Part shown: in pieces, positions 45,301 through 57,300 of the stretch
Position numbering within the stretch: the stretch's first letter is position 1
How the letters are laid out: each line of letters opens with the position of its first letter
Source of the DNA: Ornithodoros turicata
Lineage: Eukaryota > Arthropoda > Arachnida > Ixodida > Argasidae
Length of the DNA stretch: 64,000 nt
NCBI RefSeq assembly: GCF_037126465.1
Contig: NC_088204.1
Location: 67,021,807 to 67,085,806 of the forward strand
Direction: 5' to 3'
Notes under the pieces: generated by a model
The model's input: the letters and a program-made list of their open reading frames with translations, nothing else
Told to the model about the DNA's origin: nothing
Databases searched by the model: none
Program-made: the position numbers and the translations under genes

Positions 45301-48300
45301 GGGTGAAGGGGAAATAGGGTGAAGAGCTTGAAGTGAGACATGTATCGAGGATGAATGCGTTCGATATGCACTGTGGATGGGGGCACGTTGCTGTATTTGT
45401 TTAAGGAAAAGGCGCACACCACAATAACCTCTGCGCAAGTCAGTGTGCCGGAAGACACGGCGATCACCTCTGATTCGAGGAGAGAGCAGGCCATACGCCT
45501 TTTCGTGGCCACCACCCTGTGGCCGGATGCATAAGCTCCAGGCGACCTTTTCAACAGGGAGTCCCGAAAGGCAATGTTCTCTCTCGAACTCTATTCACAA
45601 AGGTCCGTGACCTACTTCGTATTCTCCACACCTCACTACGTTGACGATATTTGTTTCCGCATAACAGGGCGGAACAAGGAAAGAATCCGTGACTCGACGG
45701 AAGTTGCTCTTGCTTCAGTCAGTGCAACTTTGTCCAGTAGAGGGTTGGAACTAGTACCTTGGGAAGTCCCAGTGCCTCGTCTGCATCCCGCGTGGGAGCC
45801 ACGTTGGAAGGGACTTCCCCGGGATCAGCTTCAATGACGTCTCTATCCTAAGATGGAAATCGTGCATTACATGCCTCGGCATTACAATCGACAGTGCATA
45901 GCGCTGGTCGAAGTAAGTCAGTGACATCGTCTCTCGCGGAAAGAAAACACTAAAACTTCGACGAGAATCTCGGGTAAGGCACGGTGTTGCAGCTCATGCC
46001 GCGCGCAATTTCTTGCAGACTGCAAGAACCATACGCTGCATGCCATTTTACACCCCAGCACGACCCTCTCCTCTAGACGCCTGAGGGTTCAGAATATAGG
46101 GCGCCACGCATAACGAAGCTGCCTTGGAGGCCTCTATAATGACTCAGACCCAACTCGGGTTTCTGGTCGGACGACGCACAAAACCACCGAGCTTGCCGAC
46201 TTCACTCCCCCATCTTCTGGTCATCATCATCTCGTTATCATCTTATCACCATCTTCAGTCTACTGTCGCGAAGATGCCCACATCTGTGAGGCCAACTACG
46301 GCAAGCTGTCACAATCACCACCACCTTATGGCAATTACCATGAATTCAAAAGTCAACAAGAAGGTATGCGCGGTAACTTTTTCATAACGGTATCATTTTG
46401 CATGGCGGTTGAATCGGAGTGTGTGATGCGGTGAGTTCCTCTTTTTTTTTTTTGTCCTTTTTTTTTGTTAGCGTTGCACATTTTACGCTCTTCTGTAACG
46501 CGTGACGCTACATCGAGAGAAGAGCAAAGGCAAGGAAAGTCTTACCAACGGCGTGACCCGCGTGTAAGGGCGTCCCGCTCGTTGGTCAAAGTCGTGCTGA
46601 AGACTGGGAGGAGGTGGGTTCGAATCCTACCACCGGCTGTGCTGTATGATGTTTTCTCTGGGTTTTACGAAGACTTATTTCCAGACGAACGTCGGCACAG
46701 TTGCCCCTGACGTCGTCGCAGGGCGCATACTAACCCCCCCCCCCCAATACCCCACTCCTTCCTGCTGTCCACTTTCCATCTGTACGCCGCTCATAGCCAC
46801 TGTTGCTTCGCGGCGCAAACACGGAGTGCAAAGAAGAGGCAAAGTCCTCCTTTCGTGCTAGTACGCGGAATTCGTGCAACTCTGGCTATATGGAGAACAA
46901 CAAGTAGCAAGGGGAAAGGTGAGTACTCGTCCTCGGGAGAGTTCAGAAGGACCTGTGATGTCATTTGTCTGAAAAATATGTCGTGAGAAATATCGGACCC
47001 ACCCCATCAACCACACGGCCACATTGCAGCTACCACCACCGTCGTTGGGTGCTGCGTCCAACAACAACAATGGATGCTGACGATGTGATGAGGGGAGAGG
47101 GTGACGTGGGGATTCGAGCGGTCTGCCTGCTTATATTAGCGCACGTTACTCGGGGAAGGGATGAAAGGGGGTGGGGGAAGGGGTAGGGGAAGGCTCACAC
47201 GTAGATGTGATGGTTGATGTAGATGTGATGTAGATGGGGTGTTCCAGCGCGGCGTTGCGGTACCATACCCCATTGCACGTAGAATATTATATGAGTGTTG
47301 CGTCCACTCCACAATGTAAAAGGTAGGAAATTAGGGAATTGGAGAATGAACACAACTTACGGAGCTCCTCAGCCGTGAGCACTGCTCTCTCAACTTCTGT
47401 GTCTTTCAACTGAAGACTTGTGTACCTGACTTCGTGCTTCGTGGTCACTCGTACAGCTCTTTTTCCGGCCCCCGACACCTCCCTCTGCGTCCCAGGGCTA
47501 ACAAGGGAGAAAGGCGACGTTGCAGCATACGTGAGGAAGCTGCTCACTCTAGATATGATGTGCGCGTGGTATGCGACCTCCACAGCAGAATAAACCTCTA
47601 CCCGAGTAACGCCATCATGACGTTGGTAGACACACCGAAACCTAAACAGATCGGAAGGGGAGAGCTGGGTTCCACGAATGGGCAATTGTTCGCTGCCTCC
47701 TATTGAAAGAAAAGTAGGACCGAAGGTCGCGTCCTTTTCAGAGACCATCGTAATCCACTCAAGACCGTGGCTTTCGGGCACGACCTTGTTCGCCACTAGC
47801 TTAGAACGTAGTTCAACTCTACCAAACTCGTGGCGCTGTTGAACATTATGACGTCATTTGTTTACAAACAGGTAGAGGTCTATTCACGGACGGCTCAACC
47901 ACGAGCTAATCGCCATCGTCTCTCACATAAAACATCGTCAACATGCGCCGAGCTTTATGCTATTCCTTTCGCCACCCGGAAAATTACTGACAGCCCCGTT
48001 CGCTCTTGGGTCGTTTTTACGGATCCCAGGTCTGCGCGGCAGTGTGTGGCAACTACGGGACGTCGCGGCTCCCTCAGCCCTGTGGTCATTGAAATTCTGT
48101 AAGTACATAAGACACACAGGGCCGCTCTATCGTCTTCCAGTAGATCCCGAGGCATGTGGGCATCAGTGGAAACGAGGGCGCAGATCGCACAGCCGCAGGC
48201 GCGCATGAGCACACCCAGCGTGTGCCCATCATCTTGGCTCGGGAGGATCGCCGTTACCTCGCATCACCGGACCCGAGATGCACTCTCAATGGCAGCATGA

Positions 48301-51300
48301 CATCACCACCCATTGTCTGCTTTACTCTGTCGACAGTCTTCCACCGCATGAGGCTTAATGTAGCTTTTACACATCTCATCGGTGTCGGCGCATCCAGCCT
48401 CTGTTCCACGTGTGGTGTGCGCGGTGATCTCCATAACATCCTCCTGGTCTGCGGACAGTAAGTCAGCTTAACATCAAGTCAACGTCAGTTCAGCGTAGCC
48501 AAATTTCTCGGGCCGTGGTCGGACCCATCCCATGAGATATGCAAGGCGTACGAGTTGTTGCGGAGTTCCTCTCCAGCACTGGACTAATAGACAATCTCTA
48601 AGTGTACTGCCATATTGTGTGTGCGCGCAACTTATCACTAGCAACAATTTGTTCTACATCCAATTTCCAGTCCCGTTCGCGAGACCGTGGTTGTGAACGA
48701 TCGCTGGGGAATAAACGCCAACTGCAAGCACGGTGACTTTTACAACTGTAAAGACAACTACGACCCGGGTAATCCAGCGCTTTTTCCTCGTACTTCGCAT
48801 TTCCATAATGTTTGTTTTTTTACATGTCGTTCCTTGTACGTATTCAGGTGTGCTTATGAGCCACAAGTGGGAACGCTGCACCACGATCGACATGAAATCT
48901 TGGGGTTACCGCAGACACGCTAGCGCCCAGGACTATCTTACCATTGAGGAGCTGCTCCGAAGAGTTGTCAAGACAATCAGGTGCATGGGTTTGCGAAATA
49001 CTGGTGAATTGAAATGGAGAGAATCGTAAAGTGTGTTTATGCTACAGATAACGACAAATAATTAAAATATGGTCACAGTCAATCCATGAGATATGCAGGG
49101 CTAGGTATTTGTAAGCGCGAATTTCTGTAAGTAAACTTATTTGCCAGTGCAGTGCTTGCTTGCATTCTGTCTTTTATGGTTCCCCTGCACTAGGGGTTCT
49201 TAGCGCTTTTTTAGAAAACTGTAGTTTCCTCGCGGAATCGCTGTCATGGTTCACTTATTTACTTGCCCCTTGCAAAAAGATGTGTTTGCTAGCAAAATAA
49301 TCTGTTGGTGCATAAACAGCTGCAACGGAAACATCTTAATCAACGTGGGTCCTACTAAAGATGGTGTCATCACTCCCGTGTTCCAAGAGAGGCTTCTGCA
49401 GTTGGGTTCCTGGCTGAAAGTGAACGGAGAGGGTCTCTATGCGTCAAAACCTTGGAAGCACCAGAACGACAGCCACACTCCTGGAGTATGGTAAGTACTC
49501 CTACGTCGCCACAACTATTCAGACGCTTACGGCCGTATTCGTAAGCGGTCATCCACGCGACACTCTACCTCGACCCCAGTGAGAGGAAGAAAGAAGGGAC
49601 CCTTATGAGAAGCCACTGGGCTTCAAGAAACACCGACGCTTCCGTTTTAGTACTCGGGGAAAAACGCGATGGACTCGCCCCGTATTATAGGGCCATTTCT
49701 AGTCAAGGTCTATTTTAGAAGGATACTATACAGGAGCAGCTCGAGTGGAGGCTCGCGTCGAAGATCGTTTAACAATGCGGCCCTTGAGAGTAAATATACC
49801 TCTACCCGAGAAACGTCATCATGACGTTGGTAGACAGACTGAAACCGAAACAAATAAGAAGGGGAGGGCTTGGTTCCACGAATGGGCACTTGTTCACTGC
49901 GTCTTATTGAAAGAAAAGCAGGACCGAAGGTCGCGTCCCTTTCAGAGACCATTGTAATTCCGTCAAGACTGTGGTTTTCGGGCGCGACCTTGTTCTCTCC
50001 TAGCTTCGAGCGTAGTTCAAGTCTATCAAATTGGTGGCACTGTCGAGCACCATGACGTCGTTTGTTTATAAACAGGGAGAGGTCTATTGACATAACAAGT
50101 GGCAAGAGACATCCCTGTTATAATCGCTTCATCATTTGATGGTTCTTCCAACCCAATCCAAACGAGAGCAGTCTAGTGCGCCGAAGCATCAGCCTCCTGA
50201 GAAAGAGGAAGCCTGTCTTCAGAACTTTTTGTTTGTTTGTTATGTTTTTAATTTTATCAGATTTTTTTTTTGTCCTTTGCTTAGTCGTATGGTTCCTGTT
50301 AAGCTCCTTCAGACATCTTATACTGAGTTTCTCTTGCCGTTTTCCCACTTGGACACAAGGCTTATGATTGATTGATTGATTGATTTGTAAAAGAAAAAAA
50401 TGGAGATGTTAGTCTCGCGCCACTCGGGACTGGACGAAGCTTGTCTCTCAATCGCACTGCATTGAATTTAACATCAATTAAAACATGTACTACGAAAAAC
50501 GCGTAGGACGGTACACTGCGCCGACAAACATCGATTACCCAGAGCGAAATATTCCTCGTAACACCCACGGCTACGCAGCGTTGGTACTTGCGTCAAAATT
50601 CTAATTTCCTCCCACCTGATCTTGCAAAAGCACGAAACCTTTTTCGAACAGGCGTCGCATGTTTGGAAAGATGATAATCTGCTATTGGAATTCGCGTGGG
50701 CACGGACAAACGTGAAAGCAGCTCGATATTGAAACTAAAGTTTTCAATTACGCCATTCAACGGTTGTTAGAATTTCGACAAGAAGCTGAATACATTGAGA
50801 CTGAAGCCTCCTGAACTTCATGCATGACGATCAATTTGCCAATTGAAAAATGCTAGTGCGGAGAGTAACCTTATGAGATTTCTGCGAATGAACGGTTGTC
50901 TTACGGTTCTGATATTGAGTGTCTGCTTACGATTGACGGCAGAGAAAGAAATCCTTCGTCGCACACTGTCCATTAATCTTTTTGACGCGACAGGACACGG
51001 GAGTACGAAACAACCCGCAGTCCCAAGTCAAAACCACCTCTACTGAAGATACTAAATATCCATGCCATTCAGCACAGAATATTCTTCGTAAAACAGGGTT
51101 AATATCAGGGAGACATGTAATTATCAAACACTCTCGCTATCACAAGCGGTGACATTGCATCACATGCACGTGAGGTACGACGTACGTTCGCGACTGGTGG
51201 CGACTGGTCGCGTTTGCGTTCCATGGTCGCTTCCTCTGCCGCAGCGCGACGTACACACTAATGACCTGTGACGTGGGCTATGCATTATAACCATCGCCAC

Positions 51301-54300
51301 CTTGATGAACAGCGCGATCGCTTAAGCGACGTGACGTAGTCATTACGGGTCCGCCAGTCACGACCGTGTTTTCGGCTGACGAGGCGAGACGCCATCAGCC
51401 ATGGATAGCCATTGGTAACCACAGAAAGCCTCTGTTTGAAATCGACTGCACCGTTTGGCTGAAGCTGACGACATGTGGCGAAGGAGTGAAGTGTCAGCGC
51501 TGACTAATTCGTTGCTTCTCAAAACTGGCACAGGTAGATGATGGGAATTGCAGTCACTGCCATCAGCTTGAAATCGTCGAAAAGACGAAGACGAAGACGG
51601 CCGAAGAGGACGTGTTTTCTGCGCGTTCTTCACTCTAGGCCTAGCGATTTCTGTCAATTTTATCCTCAAGACGAAGTTTTTCCTATCTCCACTGCCCTGC
51701 CCTGCACCGTCCTTTTGTTCGCCAGGGGGAGGTCCCTCCAGCCCCATTGGGGCCTTTGACGGACGTCGGCCCGCCGGTGTCATGGACACAGCAAGAACAA
51801 GTGCCGTTGCAGCTGTTAGGCTTCCAGAACCTCCAGCGAAACGCCAGCGAGACGAAAATGATGATGACGTCTTTGAGCGTGGGTACGTCCCTCACGATGA
51901 CGCGAACCCCGCCTCCGACGACACAGTGGTAAACCTGGAAATCGATAACGAAGACGACGACGACACGACTCCTTTCCAAGTGGTCACATACAAAAAGAAC
52001 CGTCCTGCGGGCATTCCAGTTGTCTTCAAACCGAAGGACTCAAGTCAGACGTTTTGGGATGTTAACCCAAACACCATCGCAAAAGACATTCTAAAAGAAA
52101 CGCAAGAGAAAATCCTCTCGCACAGGATCAATGGAGAAGGTTGTTTGGTCATCAACGTCGCATCGGAGGGGTCCGCAACTAGCCTGCTGAAAATTGAGGT
52201 GGTTGCCGGCCTCGCAGTTGAGGTATTTGTGCCATCGTCGTATCTTCGTACAATGGGAAGGATAAGGAAGGTCCCTAAGAGATATTCCGAGCTTCAGTTG
52301 AAAGATTACCTGAGCGCATATAACATCCAAGCTGTGAAACGTGAATTCGCTTTCATCCGAGACGATGACGGGACGTGCACCTCTGTTGAGAAGGACAGCG
52401 TCATCCTCACATTTCAGTCAGGGCAAGCACTGCCGTCGGAGGTTCGACTAGGTTTCACTAGCTACCCTGTAGAAGAATATGTGTCACCTCCTACTCGGTG
52501 TTTTCGCTGCCAACGATTCGGGCATATTGCTCGGCATTGCCGATACGATGAACGATGCAAAGTGTGCGCGGGCCCCCATGACTACAAGGTGTGCACCGCA
52601 CGGAGGGAGCCAAAGTGCGCTAACTGTAGCCTCCCACATGCAGCGACGTACGGAGCGTGCAGGGTGGTTAGAGCGGCAGTCGCAGCTCAAGTTCGTCGGG
52701 TGACAAATGGTCAGCCTACTACAAGCAAGATGGCACCACCTAACCCCGACTACGTAAGAGCTACTTTACAAGAGTATCCCCGTCTCACCAGCCAGACAAA
52801 GCAAAAGGCAAAACCCAAAGCTGGGAAGAATAAGGGCATAGGAACGTATGCTGTCGTCGCAGCTGGAAAACCTCACGTTCAAGGAGAGACCCATGGCCCC
52901 CTTGAGAAGTCGGCGGGATGTCATAGCACAACCCCGGAGCCCCGACGACTTCGTGTGAAAGCGAATTCGTGCAGGACCACGGTGGAGTCCTTAGATATGA
53001 TTGTACCAATGTTATTCGTCGTTTTGCGTGTCATTCTGCGAGATCACCCTGCGTCACAGAACCTCCCCGAGGTACAAGCGTTGCTAGCCATGGAGGCTAT
53101 CTTACTAGAAAAAAACCATGAAAGAAGCACTGACTCACATCATGGCAACGGCTCTTAAGTCGGCCATCATCTTCCAGTGGAATTGCAACAGCCTTAAGCC
53201 GAAAATGGGAGATTTTCGCAACTTTATTTTTCGCCATAGTTTCCCAATATTGGCATTGAGCGAACCGAGAGTGGACAGTAGCTTTGGTCTCTCAGGGTAC
53301 GAGGTGTACAGTTCTCAGAGGACAGGTAACCACAGTCGAGCAATGTTGTGCGTGAGAAAAGACATACCGTGTGCCTTCCTACGATGCTCGACAGATGAAA
53401 ATTTTGAATATGTAACGTGCCGGGTGCAGCTCAAGAGTACGCGTATCACAGTGACTAGTATGTATGTGGCCCCAAATGTAAGGATCAACGTGGATCAGTT
53501 TCGCGACTTTCTCCGAGGAGTTCCTTCACCGGTCATCATCTGTGGAGACATGAATGCCCACAGTGTTGTTTGGGGTAGCCGGCACACCGATACTCGGGGA
53601 CACGTGCTTGAGTGTGTGATGGATGAATTTAACTTGACTGTCCTCAATGACGGTTCGCCGACATTCTTTCGAGGCCACTCCTGCCACAGTTCCATAGATG
53701 TCACCTTGTGCTCTTGTGACATAGCTCACCACATGGAATGGACTACCCATACAGATTCGTTGGACAGCGACCACATGCCTGTACTTGTTATACACCGTCT
53801 GTTCACACCTACGAAAGGACAGAGGCAAGTTCGGGTAACAGACTGGAGGCTATACAAGCTTCAGTCCCCTCGCCACATGACCTCAGTAACTACAGGGGAA
53901 GAATTCTCAGCTGCGGTGAAGGCCACAGCTGAGGCTGCAACCAAGGTTGTCACAGTTCCCGACACGTATCGTCAGGTGGACGCGGAATATGAGAGACTGC
54001 GGGCGATACGGCGCAGGGCTGAAAGGAGGTTCCGTAGGTCTGGAAGCCGTGCCGACTATCGCGAAGCATGCCGCTTACAGAGGGTCATCCGCCGTCATCT
54101 TCAAAGGTTGTCGCAGCAACAATGGAGAACCTTTTGCTCTACTTTGACTCCTTTCACACCTACAACGAGAGTATGGCAGATCATTAGAACGCTTGGGACG
54201 CCGACTACCCAGACATACCCGTTTAGAGCATTGGCTATCTATCGAAATACGGACGAGAAGACGGTGGCTAATGAATTCTGCATGTCACTTGCTAAACCGT

Positions 54301-57300
54301 CAGTGGCATCTGCAACTAGCGTGCATCAAACATCTGTGAAAGAGGTCACGGACACCACGTGCTTTACTCGCAATGCGCAGTGCGAAGCACTTGACTTCGA
54401 CTTCAGCCTTGCGGAACTCCAGGCTGCATTGAAATCAAGGGCTCGCCAGTCATCGCCAGGTCCTGATGGTGTTACATATAGACATGTGGTTAACTTGGAC
54501 CCAACTGCTCAGACGACCTTACTGCATATCATGAACGCCAGTTGGGCTGAAGGCAAACTACCAGCGTCATGGAAAGTCTCTAGAGTGGTTCCTCTACTCA
54601 AACCCGGAAAGTCCCCTCGTGACGTCAATTCGTTTCGTCCCATCAGTCTCTCCAGCTGTGTGTGCAAGATCATGGAAAAAATGGTCCTGAGTCGGTTGGA
54701 GTGGCTCCTAGAAGCGCATTGCGTTTTCCCTGACTCCATGTCCGGGTTTCGTAAAGGCAGATGTACAATGGATAGTGTGCTGGACTTGGTCACGTATGTA
54801 GAACATGAGCGCGCTCAAGGCCGGACAACTGCAGCAGTTTTTCTGGATATTAAAAGAGCATACGATACGGTCAGCCACAGTCACGTGCTCCACGACCTCT
54901 TCACTCAAGGCATCCAAGGGCGTGCTTTACGGTGGATTGCTGACTACATCCAGGGCAGGTCTGTTTACATGAGGACGGAGAACGGTGCAAGCGATAATCA
55001 TGCTCTCACATGTGGAGTCCCACAGGGGGGCGTACTGAGTCCTCTACTGTTTAATGTGGTCTTATCATCTCTGCCACAGCTGCTGCCAAAGAATGTACAT
55101 ATTACCATCTACGCTGACGATATATGTTTGTGGGGCTCCGGAGTGCAGATGCCTGCGCTACAAAAACGTCTTCAAAATGCGCTAGACGTAACTGAAGGCT
55201 TCTTAATGCAGAGAGGAATGGACATCTCAGCAGAGAAGACGGTCTTCCTTCCGTTCACCCGAAAGAAATTGAAGCATTTTCAGTTGCATCTAAATGGGCA
55301 ACGAGTAACAAGAGTATCTCACCATCGCTTTCTGGGAGTAATCATCGACGCACAACTCTCATGGGCTGCTCATGTCAAATATATAAAAGGAAGAGCCGAT
55401 GCGAGAAGCAACGTGTTGCGTCATACCGCAGGTTCTCACTGGGGACTGTCGACCAGATCCCTATTGGCCATACACAGAGCTCTCATTCGGCAGATGATTG
55501 CATTCCACCTTCCGGTGTTACATGGTATATCTGACACCTCGGAGCGAACACTGCAGAGTGCACTAGCCAAGGGCCTGAAGATATGTCTTGGAGTACCGTG
55601 CGCCACTTCTAATATTCTAACCACAATAGAATCCCGAGAACTTTCGCTCGCTGTGCTGCGGACACAGGAATCAGTGCGTCATTATGCGCGGCTAAGCACG
55701 TCACACTACAAACACCCGCTTGCACGACAATTAGTCCACCGAAAATCGAATTTTTCAAATGCGATCGCTCAACACCACCGAACAATTCCTAAGGCGCAAA
55801 GACAGGAAACGGCGCTGCATCCTCCATGGACATTTATACCCCCGGTAGTTTGCACGTCCGTACCAGGTTTGCAGAAAAAAGCACATCACCCAACCTTGGC
55901 GATCCGACAGTACTGCCTTGCCACAATGGACAATCACAAGAACAGGACGGCGATTTTTACTGACGGCTCGACGACGACCTCAGGATCTGCATCTGCATTT
56001 GTGGTACCAGAGCATAGTAGGGAAGGGATCGCGAGACTATCGCATCGCACGTCGTCGACCATGGCTGAGTTAGTTGCGATTAAAATGGCAATAGATTATA
56101 TAGGCACAAGGGAGATACCGGCTCAGTGGGTTATCTACTGTGACTCCAAGGCTGGACTTGAAGCTATACAATCGTTCTTGACTGGCGGACGTATTAATCC
56201 AGTTGTTCACGACATACTGAAAGAATATGCAAGATCGTACATCACCGGTCATGACGTCCTCATCCAGTGGATACCTAGCCACATTGGCATACCGGGTAAT
56301 GAGGCCGCAGACAAATTAGCGGACGTAGCACATCTTTCGTCAACGAACTATGTGGTGCCATTTTTCAAGGCAGACGTGAAATCGCTACTTCAGTCCATTT
56401 CAAGAGCAGGTATGGAGGAACAGTGGCAGGAAGCTGATCGCCGATCATCTCTCCTCTTCAAGATCGACCCGGAAGGGAAATACAGGTTCCCATCCGGTAC
56501 ACGGAGGCCCATTGAGACGCTGCTGCATCGTTTTCGGTTGAATGTCCCGTACGGTCAACATTTCCTCCACAAGATTGGGCGGGCAGACTCTGCAGACTGT
56601 TCAGTGTGTGCGACAGTGGAGGACACTGAGCACATTCTCCTGCATTGTACAAAGTATGCTCCACAAAGGGCTAGGTTGAGGTATATCCTCGACCGCCTGG
56701 ACAACAGGCGTTTCGACGTGGTGAAAGTGCTCGGACTGTGGGACCCAAGAAAGCGAGACACTGCCTTTGCGGCACTTGAGAACTTCCTTGTGAGCTGCGG
56801 CATGGAACTCATATTTTAGGATTTTGTGCGAGTGCCTCCATCAGTGTGTATCTTTGTGTATCTTTGTAGTGTGTATCTTTGCATTAGGGTGTATCTGTTT
56901 CTCTGCATGTTCTAGTGATATTTATTCACTTGCATTAGGGTGTATCTGTTTCTCTGCATGTTCTAGTGATATTTATTCACTTGCACCTAGTGTACTAACA
57001 CACTAATTGTTGGGGATGGGGAATGGACTTTGTTTGTTTTTGGTTGTTTGTAGGTTGTTGTTTTGTTTTGGGAGTAGCAGAACTAGTCAGGAGACAAGTT
57101 CAATTTCTCCCTGGTTTTCTTTTAAATAAATCTAAATCTAATTGAAATCGTCGAGCACATCATAAAGGACTGTCGCGCGTAGAAAGTGGCGCGCGCAAAA
57201 TGCATTGCAGACTGCTAGAACGATACCCTGCAGGTAATTTTACTCTCCAGTGGTGCCCTCTCTGCGAGACGCACGAGAGCCCAGAATTTAGGCCGCTCTC

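Larger units (their letters stand above)
51581..57141 (+). mobile_element. Full-length I-superfamily LINE inside fucosidase intron 7
   Basis: A 5561-bp element between perfect 13-bp direct repeats, in the same orientation as the host gene. Layout: 201-bp 5' UTR starting aaagacgaagacgaagacgg; ORF1 (51782-53158); ORF2 (53118-56819); 3' UTR with a perfect 51-bp tandem pair; tail aaataaatctaaatctaa. Both frames are open with all key motifs. Gag zinc knuckles plus EN, RT and RNase H place it in the I superfamily (I/LOA/Ingi-like). The flanking duplication shows where target-primed insertion ended. This is the most complete element in the window and looks recent. Confidence 0.92.

Noticed and set aside
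47287..47796. 169-residue minus-strand frame
   Set aside because: Runs across a LINE fragment and a family R MITE; the frame is an accident of the junction.
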